The notes: generated by a model from the letters alone, not told the origin. 64,000 nucleotides of DNA from Clostridia bacterium (GCA_910574255.1 CAJTAK010000012.1:1-64000); one strand, 5' to 3'; shown: positions 28,301 to 37,492, counted from the first letter of the stretch. Made by a program: numbers and translations.

Positions 28301-30427
28301 ATGATGGCAGAGAAAACAAATATATCTAAAATATTCGGAGAAAATGTATTTAATGACACAGTGATGCAGGAGCGTCTGCCGAAAAAGATTTACCGGGAGC
28401 TGAAGCTGACGATTCAGGAAGGAAAAGAGCTGGATCTGGCGGTGGCTGACGTGGTGGCTCATGAGATGAAGGAGTGGGCTATTGAACAGGGTGCAACTCA
28501 TTATTCTCACTGGTTTCAGCCTTTGACAGGGGCTACGGCAGAAAAGCATGATGCCTTTCTCTCAGCGCCCAAAACTGATGGAAAGGTTCTTATGGAGTTT
28601 TCCGGAAAGGAGCTGGTAAAGGGGGAACCGGATGCTTCTTCTTTTCCCTCAGGAGGCTTAAGGGCAACCTTCGAGGCAAGAGGCTATACGGCCTGGGACT
28701 GCACTTCACCGGCTTTTGTAAAAAAGGATGCGGATGGTTCCAGAGCGATTTTGTATATTCCTACGGCATTTTGCTCCTATAAAGGTGAGGCGCTGGATCA
28801 GAAGACACCCCTTCTGCGTTCCATGGAGGCTGTCAGCAAGCAGGCCCTTCGGCTGCTCCGCCTTTTTGGCAATGAAACTTCTCACAGGGTAACGCCTTCC
28901 GTGGGAGCGGAGCAGGAATACTTTCTGGTGGATAGAGAGAAATATTTAAAACGTAAGGATTTGGTGTTCACCGGACGAACATTGTTTGGGGCTATGCCGC
29001 CTAAGGGACAGGAACTGGATGATCATTATTTTGGTGTTATCCGGGAACGGATTGCAGACTTTATGGAGGATGTGAACCGGGAGCTGTGGAAGCTTGGAGT
29101 ATCGGCAAAGACACAGCACAATGAGGTGGCTCCCGGACAGCATGAGCTTGCTCCCATCTATGCAGAATGCAATGTGGCAGTAGATCACAATCAGCTCGTT
29201 ATGGAGACACTGAAAAAGGTTGCCTACCAGCACGGATTACAGTGTCTGCTTCATGAGAAGCCTTTTGCCGGCGTAAACGGCTCAGGAAAGCATAACAACT
29301 GGTCTCTAACTACGGATGATGGAATCAATTTGCTGGATCCAGGACGGACACCCCATGAAAATATTCAGTTTTTGCTGATTTTAACTTGTATTTTGAAGGC
29401 TGTAGATAATCATGCGGCATTGCTTCGGGAATCCGCCGCAGATGTGGGCAATGATCACCGGCTAGGGGCAAGCGAGGCACCGCCGGCTATTATCTCAGTT
29501 TATCTGGGAGAGCAGCTTGAAGATGTACTTTCTCAGCTTATCAGTACAGGTGAGGCCACACATAGTTTGAAAGGCGGTCATCTTCACACGGGAGTCCGGA
29601 CGCTTCCGGATTTTGCAAAGGATGCAACAGACCGCAACCGCACTTCGCCCTTCGCCTTTACGGGCAACAAGTTTGAGTTCCGCATGGTAGGCTCCAGAGA
29701 TTCTATCGCAGCGCCTAATGTAGTACTCAATACCATTGTGGCACAGGCATTTTCAGAGGCAAGTGAATACTTGGAGCAGGCAAAAGATTTTGATTTGGCA
29801 GTCCATGATCTGATTAAGAAATATGCTTCCGATCATCAGCGGATTGTCTTTAATGGGAATGGATATTCGGAAGAATGGGTTGAGGAAGCCAGGCGGCGGG
29901 GGCTGCCAAATATTAAGACGATGGTAGATTCGATTCCGGTTTTGACAGAGGAGAAGACCATAAAGCTATTTGAAAAGTTTGGGGTATTCACTCGGGCAGA
30001 GCTTCAGTCCCGAGCGGAGATTCAATATGAGACCTATGCCAAGGCTATCAATATTGAGTCCAGAGCTATGATTGATATTGCAAGCAAGCATATTATTCCG
30101 TCTGTTTTGCAGTATACCACAGCACTTGCGACCTCCATAAATCAGATACGGGAGGCCTGCGGTGAGGCGAACATCAGTGTACAGATCGAACTTTTAAAGG
30201 AGTGTTCCTCTCTTCTGGCAGCCACAAAGGCCGCTTTAAGAAAGCTTATGGAGGTAACAGATGCTTCTCAGGAGAAAAAGGAGGGAAGAACCAGGGCTGT
30301 ATATTTTCAGGATGTGGTGGTTCCGGCCATGGGGGATCTGCGCCAGCCGGTGGATAAGCTGGAGATGCTGGTTGCAAAAGATATGTGGCCTATGCCCTCT
30401 TATGGGGATCTGCTTTTTGAGGTGTAA
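28301..30427 (+). CDS. glnN: Glutamine synthetase type III
   Basis: This enzyme makes glutamine from glutamate, ammonia and ATP. The 708-residue length is typical of GSIII and much longer than GSI. Active-site elements are visible: VGAEQEYFLVD, NEVAPGQHELAPIY, and GSGKHNNWSL with metal and ATP ligands, plus NRTSPFAFTGNKFEFR near residue 450. It is monocistronic, with its own promoter and a bidirectional terminator shared with the convergent bactofilin gene. No GlnR or other operator could be recognised by eye. Confidence 0.96.
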   Translation: MMAEKTNISKIFGENVFNDTVMQERLPKKIYRELKLTIQEGKELDLAVADVVAHEMKEWAIEQGATHYSHWFQPLTGATAEKHDAFLSAPKTDGKVLMEFSGKELVKGEPDASSFPSGGLRATFEARGYTAWDCTSPAFVKKDADGSRAILYIPTAFCSYKGEALDQKTPLLRSMEAVSKQALRLLRLFGNETSHRVTPSVGAEQEYFLVDREKYLKRKDLVFTGRTLFGAMPPKGQELDDHYFGVIRERIADFMEDVNRELWKLGVSAKTQHNEVAPGQHELAPIYAECNVAVDHNQLVMETLKKVAYQHGLQCLLHEKPFAGVNGSGKHNNWSLTTDDGINLLDPGRTPHENIQFLLILTCILKAVDNHAALLRESAADVGNDHRLGASEAPPAIISVYLGEQLEDVLSQLISTGEATHSLKGGHLHTGVRTLPDFAKDATDRNRTSPFAFTGNKFEFRMVGSRDSIAAPNVVLNTIVAQAFSEASEYLEQAKDFDLAVHDLIKKYASDHQRIVFNGNGYSEEWVEEARRRGLPNIKTMVDSIPVLTEEKTIKLFEKFGVFTRAELQSRAEIQYETYAKAINIESRAMIDIASKHIIPSVLQYTTALATSINQIREACGEANISVQIELLKECSSLLAATKAALRKLMEVTDASQEKKEGRTRAVYFQDVVVPAMGDLRQPVDKLEMLVAKDMWPMPSYGDLLFEV

Positions 30428-30458
30428 TCTGCCCTGACTTGCTGTTTTGCAGGAATGA

Positions 30459-30504
30459 AAAAGGACAGTGGTTTATAGCCAAGGCTATCAGCCGCTGTCC
30501 TTTT
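30459..30504. terminator. Bidirectional terminator between glnN and the bactofilin gene
   Basis: AAAAGGACAG (30459-30468) pairs with CTGTCCTTTT (30495-30504), extended by T-G, G-C and G-C. An inner ATAGCC/GGCTAT stem lies at 30475-30488. A and T runs flank the stem on both strands. Confidence 0.85.
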
Positions 30505-30546
30505 AAAGGCTTATGTAAGAATTTTCAGAAATGCCCAGTAGTTGAT

Positions 30547-31026
30547 TTAGTATTTGTCCACATCATCGGACTTGCTGTTGGACTTTGCCTCTGCCTCTGT
30601 CTTGTCTTCTGCTTTAGGCGGTTCTTCCTCTTCAAGCTCCAGAGCAGCGGCATGGTTAGTTACCATGGCGCATCTGCCGTCAAAGAAAGCATCCTCGTCA
30701 ATGACAAGGGAGCGTGCTGTGATATTGCCGGACAATTTTCCGGTAGCAAGCAGCTCCAGCTTACCGGAAGCAGCGACATCTCCTACAACCTTACCGGAAA
30801 GAATCACATTTTGAGCTCTAATATTTCCCTTAATTTGTCCTTCCGTACCAAGAATCAGATTTGCTTTGCAGTCACAATTACCGGTTAAGGTACCGTCGAT
30901 CCGGATGGCCTCCGGAGCTGAGATATCACCCTTAAAGATTGCGCCGGGACCGATGATGGTACCGATCTTTGCTGTTTGAGTTTCTACCGTAGTGGTAGTG
31001 GGGGTGGGTTTGCTTTTTCCTAACAT
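30547..31026 (-). CDS. Bactofilin family cytoskeletal protein
   Basis: Bactofilins form polymers from a right-handed beta-helix and organise cell-wall enzymes. The 159-residue protein has the regular Gly/hydrophobic repeat of that helix between about residues 20 and 115 (IRIDGTLTGN, GQIKGNIRAQ, GKVVGDVAAS, GKLSGNITAR), with disordered Thr-rich and Glu/Lys-rich ends. ATG 31026 is preceded by AAGGAGG. The upstream gene on the same strand encodes a LytM-like protein, the classic bactofilin partner. Both probably share the promoter near 31867. Confidence 0.92.
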   Translation of the reverse strand: MLGKSKPTPTTTTVETQTAKIGTIIGPGAIFKGDISAPEAIRIDGTLTGNCDCKANLILGTEGQIKGNIRAQNVILSGKVVGDVAASGKLELLATGKLSGNITARSLVIDEDAFFDGRCAMVTNHAAALELEEEEPPKAEDKTEAEAKSNSKSDDVDKY

Positions 31027-31104
31027 GATAAAATCCTCCTTAACTTAATTACACAGAATCCTTCCGGTGCATGAACCAGCCATACACTGGCAGATATTGC
31101 TGTT

Positions 31105-31845
31105 TTATCCTTTTGCATCGATTATGGTCAGCGGATCAATGGGTTCTCCATTTAAGAGAACTTGATAATCCAGCTGACAGTCATCCGATGTAATGGTCAT
31201 TAAACTGTCGCCGGCCTGAACCTGAGCGCCTTCTTCCGTATTCACTTCCGCATCCTGATGAAGCAGGTAACGAGTTGTATAGCCGCCTTCATGCTCTACC
31301 TCGATAATATGGGCATAGGTATCATCAGAGCTAACGGCTGTCACAGTTCCGTTCCCGGCAGCTACAATATGGGCATCCGTATAGGCGCTGATGGAGATGT
31401 AAGGCTGCTCGTCAGAATAGGAAGTTTTCTGCATGCCTACACCGTCGGAGGGATAGAGGTCAGGAACTGGGGATTCTTCTTCCTCTTCGCTTGTCTCTTC
31501 CTCAGGAACTTCTTCCGGTGCCTCTGTTGCCTCAACCCGTTGCTTCAGTGCTTCATTTTCTGCCGCAAGGGTTAATTTATCTTTCGTCAAGGCATCTTTA
31601 TCCGTCTCAAGCTGCGCGATCTGCTCTTTCTGAGAGGCTATCTCCTGACGCAGAACCTGCAAAGCCCCGTCAGTCATGGAAGCCCGGTAGATGAGCCAGC
31701 CTATCGCAATGCAGAGAAGAGCCAGCAGAACAGCGCAAAGCCGAAGGGTAAAAGCAGATACTTGAAATTGTCTGCTTTTTCCATTGGTATTGGAAACCAT
31801 GAGAACGGAATAGATTTCTTTACGTTTATGTCTCTGGTCTTTCAT
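31105..31845 (-). CDS. M23/LytM-like protein, apparently non-catalytic
   Basis: The 246-residue protein has a cytoplasmic N-terminus, one membrane segment (about residues 31-50), a coiled coil (about 60-107), a Glu-rich linker and a C-terminal LytM fold. The fold is recognisable from HIVAAGNGTVTAV, IIEVEHEGGYTTRYLLH and AQVQAGDSLMTI. The zinc ligands of active M23 enzymes are not evident: the usual HxxxD near the start of the domain and the final HxH are replaced (the last strand reads LDYQVLLNG). It may activate another enzyme or act as a scaffold with the bactofilin gene 78 nt downstream. Confidence 0.82.
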   Translation of the reverse strand: MKDQRHKRKEIYSVLMVSNTNGKSRQFQVSAFTLRLCAVLLALLCIAIGWLIYRASMTDGALQVLRQEIASQKEQIAQLETDKDALTKDKLTLAAENEALKQRVEATEAPEEVPEEETSEEEEESPVPDLYPSDGVGMQKTSYSDEQPYISISAYTDAHIVAAGNGTVTAVSSDDTYAHIIEVEHEGGYTTRYLLHQDAEVNTEEGAQVQAGDSLMTITSDDCQLDYQVLLNGEPIDPLTIIDAKG

Positions 31846-31866
31846 TTTTTACCTCCTGGAATTTTT

Positions 31867-31875
31867 ATTATACCA
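31867..31875 (-). promoter_or_regulatory. Extended -10 promoter for the LytM-like/bactofilin pair
   Basis: On the minus strand TGGTATAAT (31875-31867) is an extended -10. No good -35 lies at 17 bp. The leader would be about 15 nt. Confidence 0.5.
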
Positions 31876-31993
31876 TAAAGAGGGAAAAAAGGAAACAAAG
31901 AAAAGGGATCATTTTATGATTTTATAATTTATAATAATTGGAATAAATAAATACTTTTTTGGCTACTATTACTAGTATTTACATCAAAAATTT

Positions 31994-32007
31994 GGTTATT
32001 ATTAACC
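31994..32007. promoter_or_regulatory. Possible operator upstream of the M20/ABC/ROK operon
   Basis: GGTTA-TTAT-TAACC is a perfect 5-bp inverted repeat with a 4-bp spacer, just upstream of the likely -35. It is a candidate site for the ROK regulator at the end of the operon. That link is inference. Confidence 0.35.
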
Positions 32008-32017
32008 TAGAATTTAG

Positions 32018-32046
32018 TTGAAATATCCAAGTTATTGTGTTACTCT
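32018..32046 (+). promoter_or_regulatory. Probable promoter of the 32088-40694 operon
   Basis: TTGAAA (32018-32023), 17 bp, TACTCT (32041-32046) with TG at 32038-32039. The -10 is weak, consistent with a regulated promoter. The ATG is 42 nt downstream. Confidence 0.5.
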
Positions 32047-32087
32047 ATTATTAACTTCAGTGGAATAAATAATGAAAGGAGGATATT

Positions 32088-33443
32088 ATGGGGAGTCATA
32101 ATAAAAAAAATGAGGTGTTAAGATGGATTGAATCCAATCAGGAGCAGCTAGTAGAATTGCTTAGAAGCATGGTAAAATCTAGGCCGGTTAATGGAGCGCT
32201 ATCTGAAACGGAAAATGAAAAAGAAGTCCAGAAGATCGTTGGGCAGGTTATTCAGGATATGGGGCTTTGTGTGAATTCCGTGCCGGTAGATTTATCACAG
32301 CTGGAAGCATATCGGGGAATGCCCGGATTTGTAACGGGTTACACGGATCAAATTGATTTTACGGAAAGAGAAAATGTTTATACCCGAATAGAGGGAAATA
32401 ACACAGGGGAAAAAAGATCTCTAATGCTGGTTGGACATGCAGATGTTGTTCCGGTTGAAAATCCTGAAAAGTGGGATTATCCACCGTTTGAGGGACAGGA
32501 GGCAAAAGGTTTCCTTTATGGCAGAGGAACTGTAGATATGCTGGGTGGAATAGCAGGAATGCTCATAGCAATGAAGGCAATACAGGAAAATCATGTAAAG
32601 CTGAAAGGTGATATCTGGTTTGGGAGCATTGTTGGAGAAGAAACTGGAGGAACAGGCATGCTGGCCTTTTCTGAATTTTTGAGAAAAGAAGGCATTTTTG
32701 CAGATGCAGCCATTATGGGTGAACCTACAAACCTGCAACTGAGCCTTTTGTGCAGAGGAATCCTTTGGGTAGATGTAGAGGTTTATGGAAAGACAGGACA
32801 TCTGGAGGTTACACAGCCTCATTGGAGCCAGGGTGGCGTTGTAAGTGCCATTGAAAAAGCATTTCATCTGGCTGACGCAATTGAAGAATTAAACAAAGAT
32901 TGGGAGTCCAGACCGGATAAAAATCATGAGCTGTTAAGGTTGCCTTGCCAGGCAAAACTTTCCAAAATCCAGGGTGGACACCATCATTCCAGCTATCCGG
33001 ATCGATGTGTTCTCAGCTATAATCTCCAGGTTCTTCCTCATGAGACAGATGAAAATGGCCTTGGAACGGTTACAAAAAGAGAATTTGAAGAGTATATTGC
33101 AAAAGTAGCTGCCAGTGATCCATGGATGAGAGAACATCCACCTAAGGTAACCTGGATTTTGGAAGCAAATTGTGGCGAGGTACCCAGGGAGCATCCGTTT
33201 GTAGACGCTTTTATGAGGACAGCAAAAGAAATTACGCCAGAAATAACATTGACCGGCTCGGAATTCCATACAGATAATGAATGGCCGCAGAAGCTGGCAG
33301 GCATTCCAACGGTTAACTTTGGACCGGGAAATCCCGCATTAGCTCATAATGATAATGAACGGTGCAGTATCTGGCAGCTTGTGGAATATACAAAGATTAT
33401 TGCATGTCAGTGTATGGACTGGTGCGGATATGAGGAGGAATAA
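32088..33443 (+). CDS. M20 family metallopeptidase (ArgE/DapE/ACY1-like)
   Basis: A di-zinc amidohydrolase or peptidase of 451 residues. The metal ligands of the family are all visible: His in GHADVVP (about residue 122), Asp in GRGTVDMLGG, the Glu pair in GEETGG, Glu in IMGEPTN, and the final His in ALAHNDNE. The central dimerisation domain is present (SLLCRGILWVDVEVYGKTGH). These enzymes cut an amide bond next to a free carboxylate. It is the first gene of a seven-gene operon with an ABC importer, so it probably processes the imported compound. An AAAGGAGG site precedes the ATG. Confidence 0.92.
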   Translation: MGSHNKKNEVLRWIESNQEQLVELLRSMVKSRPVNGALSETENEKEVQKIVGQVIQDMGLCVNSVPVDLSQLEAYRGMPGFVTGYTDQIDFTERENVYTRIEGNNTGEKRSLMLVGHADVVPVENPEKWDYPPFEGQEAKGFLYGRGTVDMLGGIAGMLIAMKAIQENHVKLKGDIWFGSIVGEETGGTGMLAFSEFLRKEGIFADAAIMGEPTNLQLSLLCRGILWVDVEVYGKTGHLEVTQPHWSQGGVVSAIEKAFHLADAIEELNKDWESRPDKNHELLRLPCQAKLSKIQGGHHHSSYPDRCVLSYNLQVLPHETDENGLGTVTKREFEEYIAKVAASDPWMREHPPKVTWILEANCGEVPREHPFVDAFMRTAKEITPEITLTGSEFHTDNEWPQKLAGIPTVNFGPGNPALAHNDNERCSIWQLVEYTKIIACQCMDWCGYEEE

Positions 33444-33444
33444 G

Positions 33445-34845
33445 GTGAACATTACAACAGCAGATCAAATTATATACGGGGAAGTAAAAAATCCTGAAAA
33501 GTGGATAGGAATGGAATTTCCCGAAGTCCCAAAATCTGTTTATGAGAGGAGAATTCAAAAGGTTCGGGAGCGGATGCAGGAAGAAAAGCTGGATTTTCTA
33601 TTTATATATGCAGACAAAGAACACTGCGGAAACTTTGAGTATTTGTGCGGTTATGATCCAAGATATGAAGAAGCCGCTTTAATTGTTCCAATGGAAGGAA
33701 ATTGTCATGTAATCCTGGGAAATGAATGTTACAGCCTGCATGTACTTTCCAAAATTCCGGTTATACCACATTTATATCAAGTTTTTTCCCTACCGAATCA
33801 GCCCTTCAGAGAATCCAGCCGGTTAGATGTAATATTAAAAGAATCCGGTATCAAGAAGGGAGATCGAATTGGAGTCTGTGGATGGAAGCTGTTTCCGGAG
33901 CATGAGGGTACTAATGGTTATCTGGACATTCCATGGTATCTGATTAAGGAACTCTCAAACCAAACGGAGGGCATCCATTGTCTGACAGATGCGAACGGAA
34001 TTTTTATTCATCCAAGAGACGGACTCCGCACAGTAAATGAAGCAGAGCAGATTTCATATTTTGAATATGGAGCTGCGCTGACCTCAAATAAAATGCTGGA
34101 TGCACTTGATGCCATGGAACCAGGAAAGAGCGGACAAGAACTGGCAGAGGTTTTGTCACCGATGGGCCTTCCCATGACCAGCCATGTGATGTTTGCTTCC
34201 GGAGAGCGGACGGCGGTCAGCCTGACCAGTCCCGGTTCCAGAAAAATCCAGATGGGAGATGTAATTAACTTCTCATTTAGTCTGCGGGGCGGATTGACCT
34301 GCAGAGCAGGATATGCGGTAGAGGAAGAAGAACAGCTTAGGGAAGATGTTAGGGACTATCTGGAGAAGATAGTAAAACCATATTTTGCCACAGCTGTATC
34401 ATGGCTGGAGCAGATCGGAATCGGAATCAGCGGGGGTGCTATGTATGACCTGGTAGAAAAGATTTTTCCCCAGAAAAAATTTGGCTGGGTATTGAATCCG
34501 GGACATTTGACAGGAACAGAGGAATGGCTGGCATCACCTATTTATCCGGGATCCGATATTTTGCTGAAAAGTGGTCAGATTCTGCAGCTGGATATTATTC
34601 CGGACAGTATTTCTCCGTATTTTACATCCAATCTGGAGGATGGAATTTTATTGGCAGATAAAGAGCTTCGAGAGGAAATCCGGAAGAAATATCCTGATAT
34701 GTGGAATAGGATGCAGAAGCGGAGAGAGTATATAGAACAGAAGATCGGCATTTTTATGAAGCCGGAAGTGCTTCCTATGTCGAACACACTTGGGTTGTTA
34801 AGGCCTTTCTTTTTTAATAAAAGAAAAGCTATGAAAAAGCAATAA
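33445..34845 (+). CDS. M24 (creatinase/aminopeptidase P-like) protein with degenerate metal site
   Basis: The product (466 residues) has a creatinase N-terminal domain (about residues 25-185) and a pita-bread M24 domain. GTG 33445 follows GAGGAGGAA by 5 nt and lies 1 nt after the M20 stop; the ATG at 33430 overlaps the ribosome site. In active M24 enzymes the strand after GD carries one Asp and the next strand another; here the stretch reads GDVINFSFSLRGG and lacks both. A His survives in NPGHLTGTEEW, the next Glu position reads LDIIPD, and an ED pair remains in NLEDGILLAD. It may be a pseudoenzyme or use another chemistry. Confidence 0.8.
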   Translation: MNITTADQIIYGEVKNPEKWIGMEFPEVPKSVYERRIQKVRERMQEEKLDFLFIYADKEHCGNFEYLCGYDPRYEEAALIVPMEGNCHVILGNECYSLHVLSKIPVIPHLYQVFSLPNQPFRESSRLDVILKESGIKKGDRIGVCGWKLFPEHEGTNGYLDIPWYLIKELSNQTEGIHCLTDANGIFIHPRDGLRTVNEAEQISYFEYGAALTSNKMLDALDAMEPGKSGQELAEVLSPMGLPMTSHVMFASGERTAVSLTSPGSRKIQMGDVINFSFSLRGGLTCRAGYAVEEEEQLREDVRDYLEKIVKPYFATAVSWLEQIGIGISGGAMYDLVEKIFPQKKFGWVLNPGHLTGTEEWLASPIYPGSDILLKSGQILQLDIIPDSISPYFTSNLEDGILLADKELREEIRKKYPDMWNRMQKRREYIEQKIGIFMKPEVLPMSNTLGLLRPFFFNKRKAMKKQ

Positions 34846-34863
34846 ATTAAAGGAGGAAAAGAA

Positions 34864-35895
34864 ATGATAAACAGAAAAAAAGTATTATCAGTAGTATTGG
34901 CGGGGATTCTGGCAGTATTGATGGCAGGGTGTTCCACAGAGGCAGAAAAAGTTGCAGAGGTGCCAGAAGCAGAGAACCAGCAGGAAGCGGAAGTGACCCC
35001 ACAGGAAGAAACAGGTGGAAATGGTGACAAGCTTGTTATAGCGTTTTCCCAGACAGATAATGTAGGAGGTTTTAAAATTGCTGAAACAGAGAGTATTCGG
35101 GAATCTGTTACTGCAGAGGGCTGGGAGCTTCTTTTCACGGATGCACAGGCATCAACGGAGAAACAGGTATCGGATATTGAAGATTTGATATCCCAGAAGC
35201 CAGATTATTTGGTAATTGCTCCCAGAGAAGCAGAGGGACTTTCAACTGCCTTAGAAGCAGCGAAGGCTGCTGGTATTCCGGTCATTTTAGTAGACAGACT
35301 GGCGAATGGAGAAGCGGGCGTGGACTATGTTACCTGCCTCCAGTCAGACTGCGTATGGGAAGGTGAAGCAGCAGCAAAATGGCTGGCAGAGGCAACAGAA
35401 GGAAAGGCAAATATTGTAGTGCTGGAAGGAACACCTGGAGCTACATCGGGTATTGACAGGCGGGAAGGATTCCAGAAAGTATTGGAAGATTATCCGGATA
35501 TGAAAATTATTGCATCACAGACAGCAAACTTTATGCGTGCGGAAGCCCAGAAGGTATTCGAAAATATTCTGCAGGCACATGGAGACGAAATTACAGCAGT
35601 TTATGCGGACAATGATGATATGACTCTGGGAGCGATCCAGTCAGCAAAGGCAGCAGGGCTTAAACCGGGTGAAGATATCATTTTTATTGGCGTAGATGGA
35701 ACAAAGGAAGCCGTAGAGGCGATAAAAACAGGAGAAATTGGATGTATCGTAGAGTGTAACGCACATTTTGGTCCTGGAGTAGTAGATGTAATTAAGAAGT
35801 TGGAAAATGGAGAGAGTGTTCCTACGGAAATTATCAGTGATGATATGGTTTTTGATATAACAAACATTGATACGGCATTAGAGAGAGCATTTTAA
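34864..35895 (+). CDS. Periplasmic-binding-type lipoprotein of a ribose-like ABC importer
   Basis: The 343-residue protein begins with a lipoprotein signal peptide ending in the lipobox LMAGC (Cys at about residue 22), then a Glu-rich linker and a type 1 periplasmic-binding fold. Family landmarks are ILVDRL near the hinge, the SGIDRREGFQKVL segment, and AVYADNDDMTLGAIQSAKAAG. Proteins of this class bind sugars or sugar-like ligands such as ribose, galactose or AI-2. The two peptidase-like genes upstream suggest the ligand contains an amide bond, which is unusual for the class. Confidence 0.92.
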   Translation: MINRKKVLSVVLAGILAVLMAGCSTEAEKVAEVPEAENQQEAEVTPQEETGGNGDKLVIAFSQTDNVGGFKIAETESIRESVTAEGWELLFTDAQASTEKQVSDIEDLISQKPDYLVIAPREAEGLSTALEAAKAAGIPVILVDRLANGEAGVDYVTCLQSDCVWEGEAAAKWLAEATEGKANIVVLEGTPGATSGIDRREGFQKVLEDYPDMKIIASQTANFMRAEAQKVFENILQAHGDEITAVYADNDDMTLGAIQSAKAAGLKPGEDIIFIGVDGTKEAVEAIKTGEIGCIVECNAHFGPGVVDVIKKLENGESVPTEIISDDMVFDITNIDTALERAF

Positions 35896-35908
35896 GAAAG
35901 AGCTCAAA

Positions 35909-35937
35909 ACACGGCGGGGTGCTTTTAGCGCCCTGCC
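35909..35937 (+). promoter_or_regulatory. Intercistronic hairpin after the binding-protein gene
   Basis: ACGGCGGGGTGC (35909-35920) and GCGCCCTGCCGT (35926-35937) form a 12-bp stem with a 5-nt loop. Both non-Watson-Crick positions are G-U pairs in the plus-strand RNA. No T run follows, so an mRNA-stabilising role is more likely than termination. Confidence 0.7.
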
Positions 35938-35962
35938 GTCTATACAAAAAGGGGGCAACGAT

Positions 35963-37492
35963 ATGGCAGAAAGCACAGTGCTTCGAATACGGGATGTATC
36001 CAAACAATTTCCGGGAGTAAAAGCTCTGTCTCATGTATCCATGGAAGTAAAAAAAGGAGAAATCCGGGCTTTAATGGGAGAAAATGGTGCAGGAAAATCT
36101 ACACTTATCAAGATACTTACAGGAATTTACCAGTTTGAAGAAGGAGAGATCGAATTTGACGGAAAACAGGTACATTCCAAATCGGCAATCGAGATGCAGA
36201 AAATGGGTGTAAGCACCATATATCAGGAGATTAATTTAATTCCATATCTGTCGGTGGCAGAAAATATCTATATTGGAAAAGAACCCACAAAGCACGGAAA
36301 GATTGATTGGGAACAGGTAAAGAAAAAAGCGCAAGAGGCTTTGCAGGATCTGGGAATCTCTTTAGATGTCACACAGAAGATCAATCAATTGAGCACAGCT
36401 TTGCAGCAGATGGTGGCTATTGCACGTGCTCTTCAGACAGATGCCAAACTGTTTATTATGGATGAAGCTACATCATCATTGGATAAAAGAGAGGTGGAGC
36501 GCCTCTTTGATGTGATTCGAAATCTGAAGGAGCGGGGAATTGCTGTTATATTTGTGAGTCATCGTATGGATGAACTGTTTCAGATCTGCGATTCCGTGAC
36601 TGTTTTAAAGGATGGAGAATTGGTTGGCACCTATGATATGAGTGAAATGAATCACCACATGCTGGTATCAAAGATGATTGGCAGGGATGCGGCTGAGATC
36701 ATCGGGCAGAGAAAGCAGTATCGGACAGATTGGGAACAGAAGCCTGTTATGTGTGAGGTAAAAGATATTCGAAAAAAGACAAAGCTAAACGGTGTAAACT
36801 TAAAAATTCGGGAAGGCGAGATTGTAGGGCTTGCAGGACTTTTGGGCTCCGGAAGGACCGAACTTGCCAAAATTATTTTTGGAGAAGATACCGCTTATGA
36901 TGGAGATGTACTGATTGATGGAGAAAAAGTTCATTCTCCAAATGTGAAAAAATCTATTGAGAAGGGAGTTGTGTACTGTCCGGAGGATCGGAAAACCGAA
37001 GGTGTATTTTTAGGTATGTCCGTAGAAGATAATTTAACCATATCAATTCTGCAAAGTCTGCTTCGGGCAGGATTTGTTAAAAAAAAGAAAAAGAAAGAGA
37101 TTGTTGAAGAATATATCAAAAGAATCAATATCAAAACGCCCACCAGGGGAACTGTGGTGCGCTCTTTGAGCGGTGGAAATCAGCAGAAAGTAATTCTGGC
37201 CCGGTGGCTGGCAGGAAAGCCAAGGCTGATTATATTAGATGAGCCTACAAGGGGAATTGATGTAGGAGCAAAATCAGAGATTGAGAAACTCATACAACAG
37301 CTGGCTGGGGAGGGTATCAGTGTTCTGTATATATCTTCGGAGATTGAAGAATTGGTTCGCGGATGTGATCGGATAGCAGTCCTTCGGGAAGGTACTGTAT
37401 TTGGTGAACTTTCCGGACAAGACATTACTTCTGAAAATCTTCTGCATATGATTGCCGGAGAAAATATAATTGAGGCAGGAGGGGAATTGTGA
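35963..37492 (+). CDS. Sugar-type ABC importer ATPase (RbsA/MglA-like, two ATPase domains)
   Basis: At 509 residues this is a tandem ATPase typical of ribose-class importers. The first domain has Walker A GENGAGKSTL and Walker B LFIMDEATSSLD. The second has a Walker-A-like GLLGSGRTEL, signature LSGGNQQK and Walker B LIILDEPTRGID, the usual asymmetry of the family. It powers the two permeases encoded next. Its stop overlaps the first permease start (TGATG). The ligand cannot be inferred from it. Confidence 0.95.
   Translation: MAESTVLRIRDVSKQFPGVKALSHVSMEVKKGEIRALMGENGAGKSTLIKILTGIYQFEEGEIEFDGKQVHSKSAIEMQKMGVSTIYQEINLIPYLSVAENIYIGKEPTKHGKIDWEQVKKKAQEALQDLGISLDVTQKINQLSTALQQMVAIARALQTDAKLFIMDEATSSLDKREVERLFDVIRNLKERGIAVIFVSHRMDELFQICDSVTVLKDGELVGTYDMSEMNHHMLVSKMIGRDAAEIIGQRKQYRTDWEQKPVMCEVKDIRKKTKLNGVNLKIREGEIVGLAGLLGSGRTELAKIIFGEDTAYDGDVLIDGEKVHSPNVKKSIEKGVVYCPEDRKTEGVFLGMSVEDNLTISILQSLLRAGFVKKKKKKEIVEEYIKRINIKTPTRGTVVRSLSGGNQQKVILARWLAGKPRLIILDEPTRGIDVGAKSEIEKLIQQLAGEGISVLYISSEIEELVRGCDRIAVLREGTVFGELSGQDITSENLLHMIAGENIIEAGGEL

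Noticed and set aside
30439..30888. Plus-strand frame of 149 codons after glnN
   Set aside because: It runs antisense through the bactofilin gene and starts in a terminator region; the minus-strand protein has a clear family match and ribosome site.
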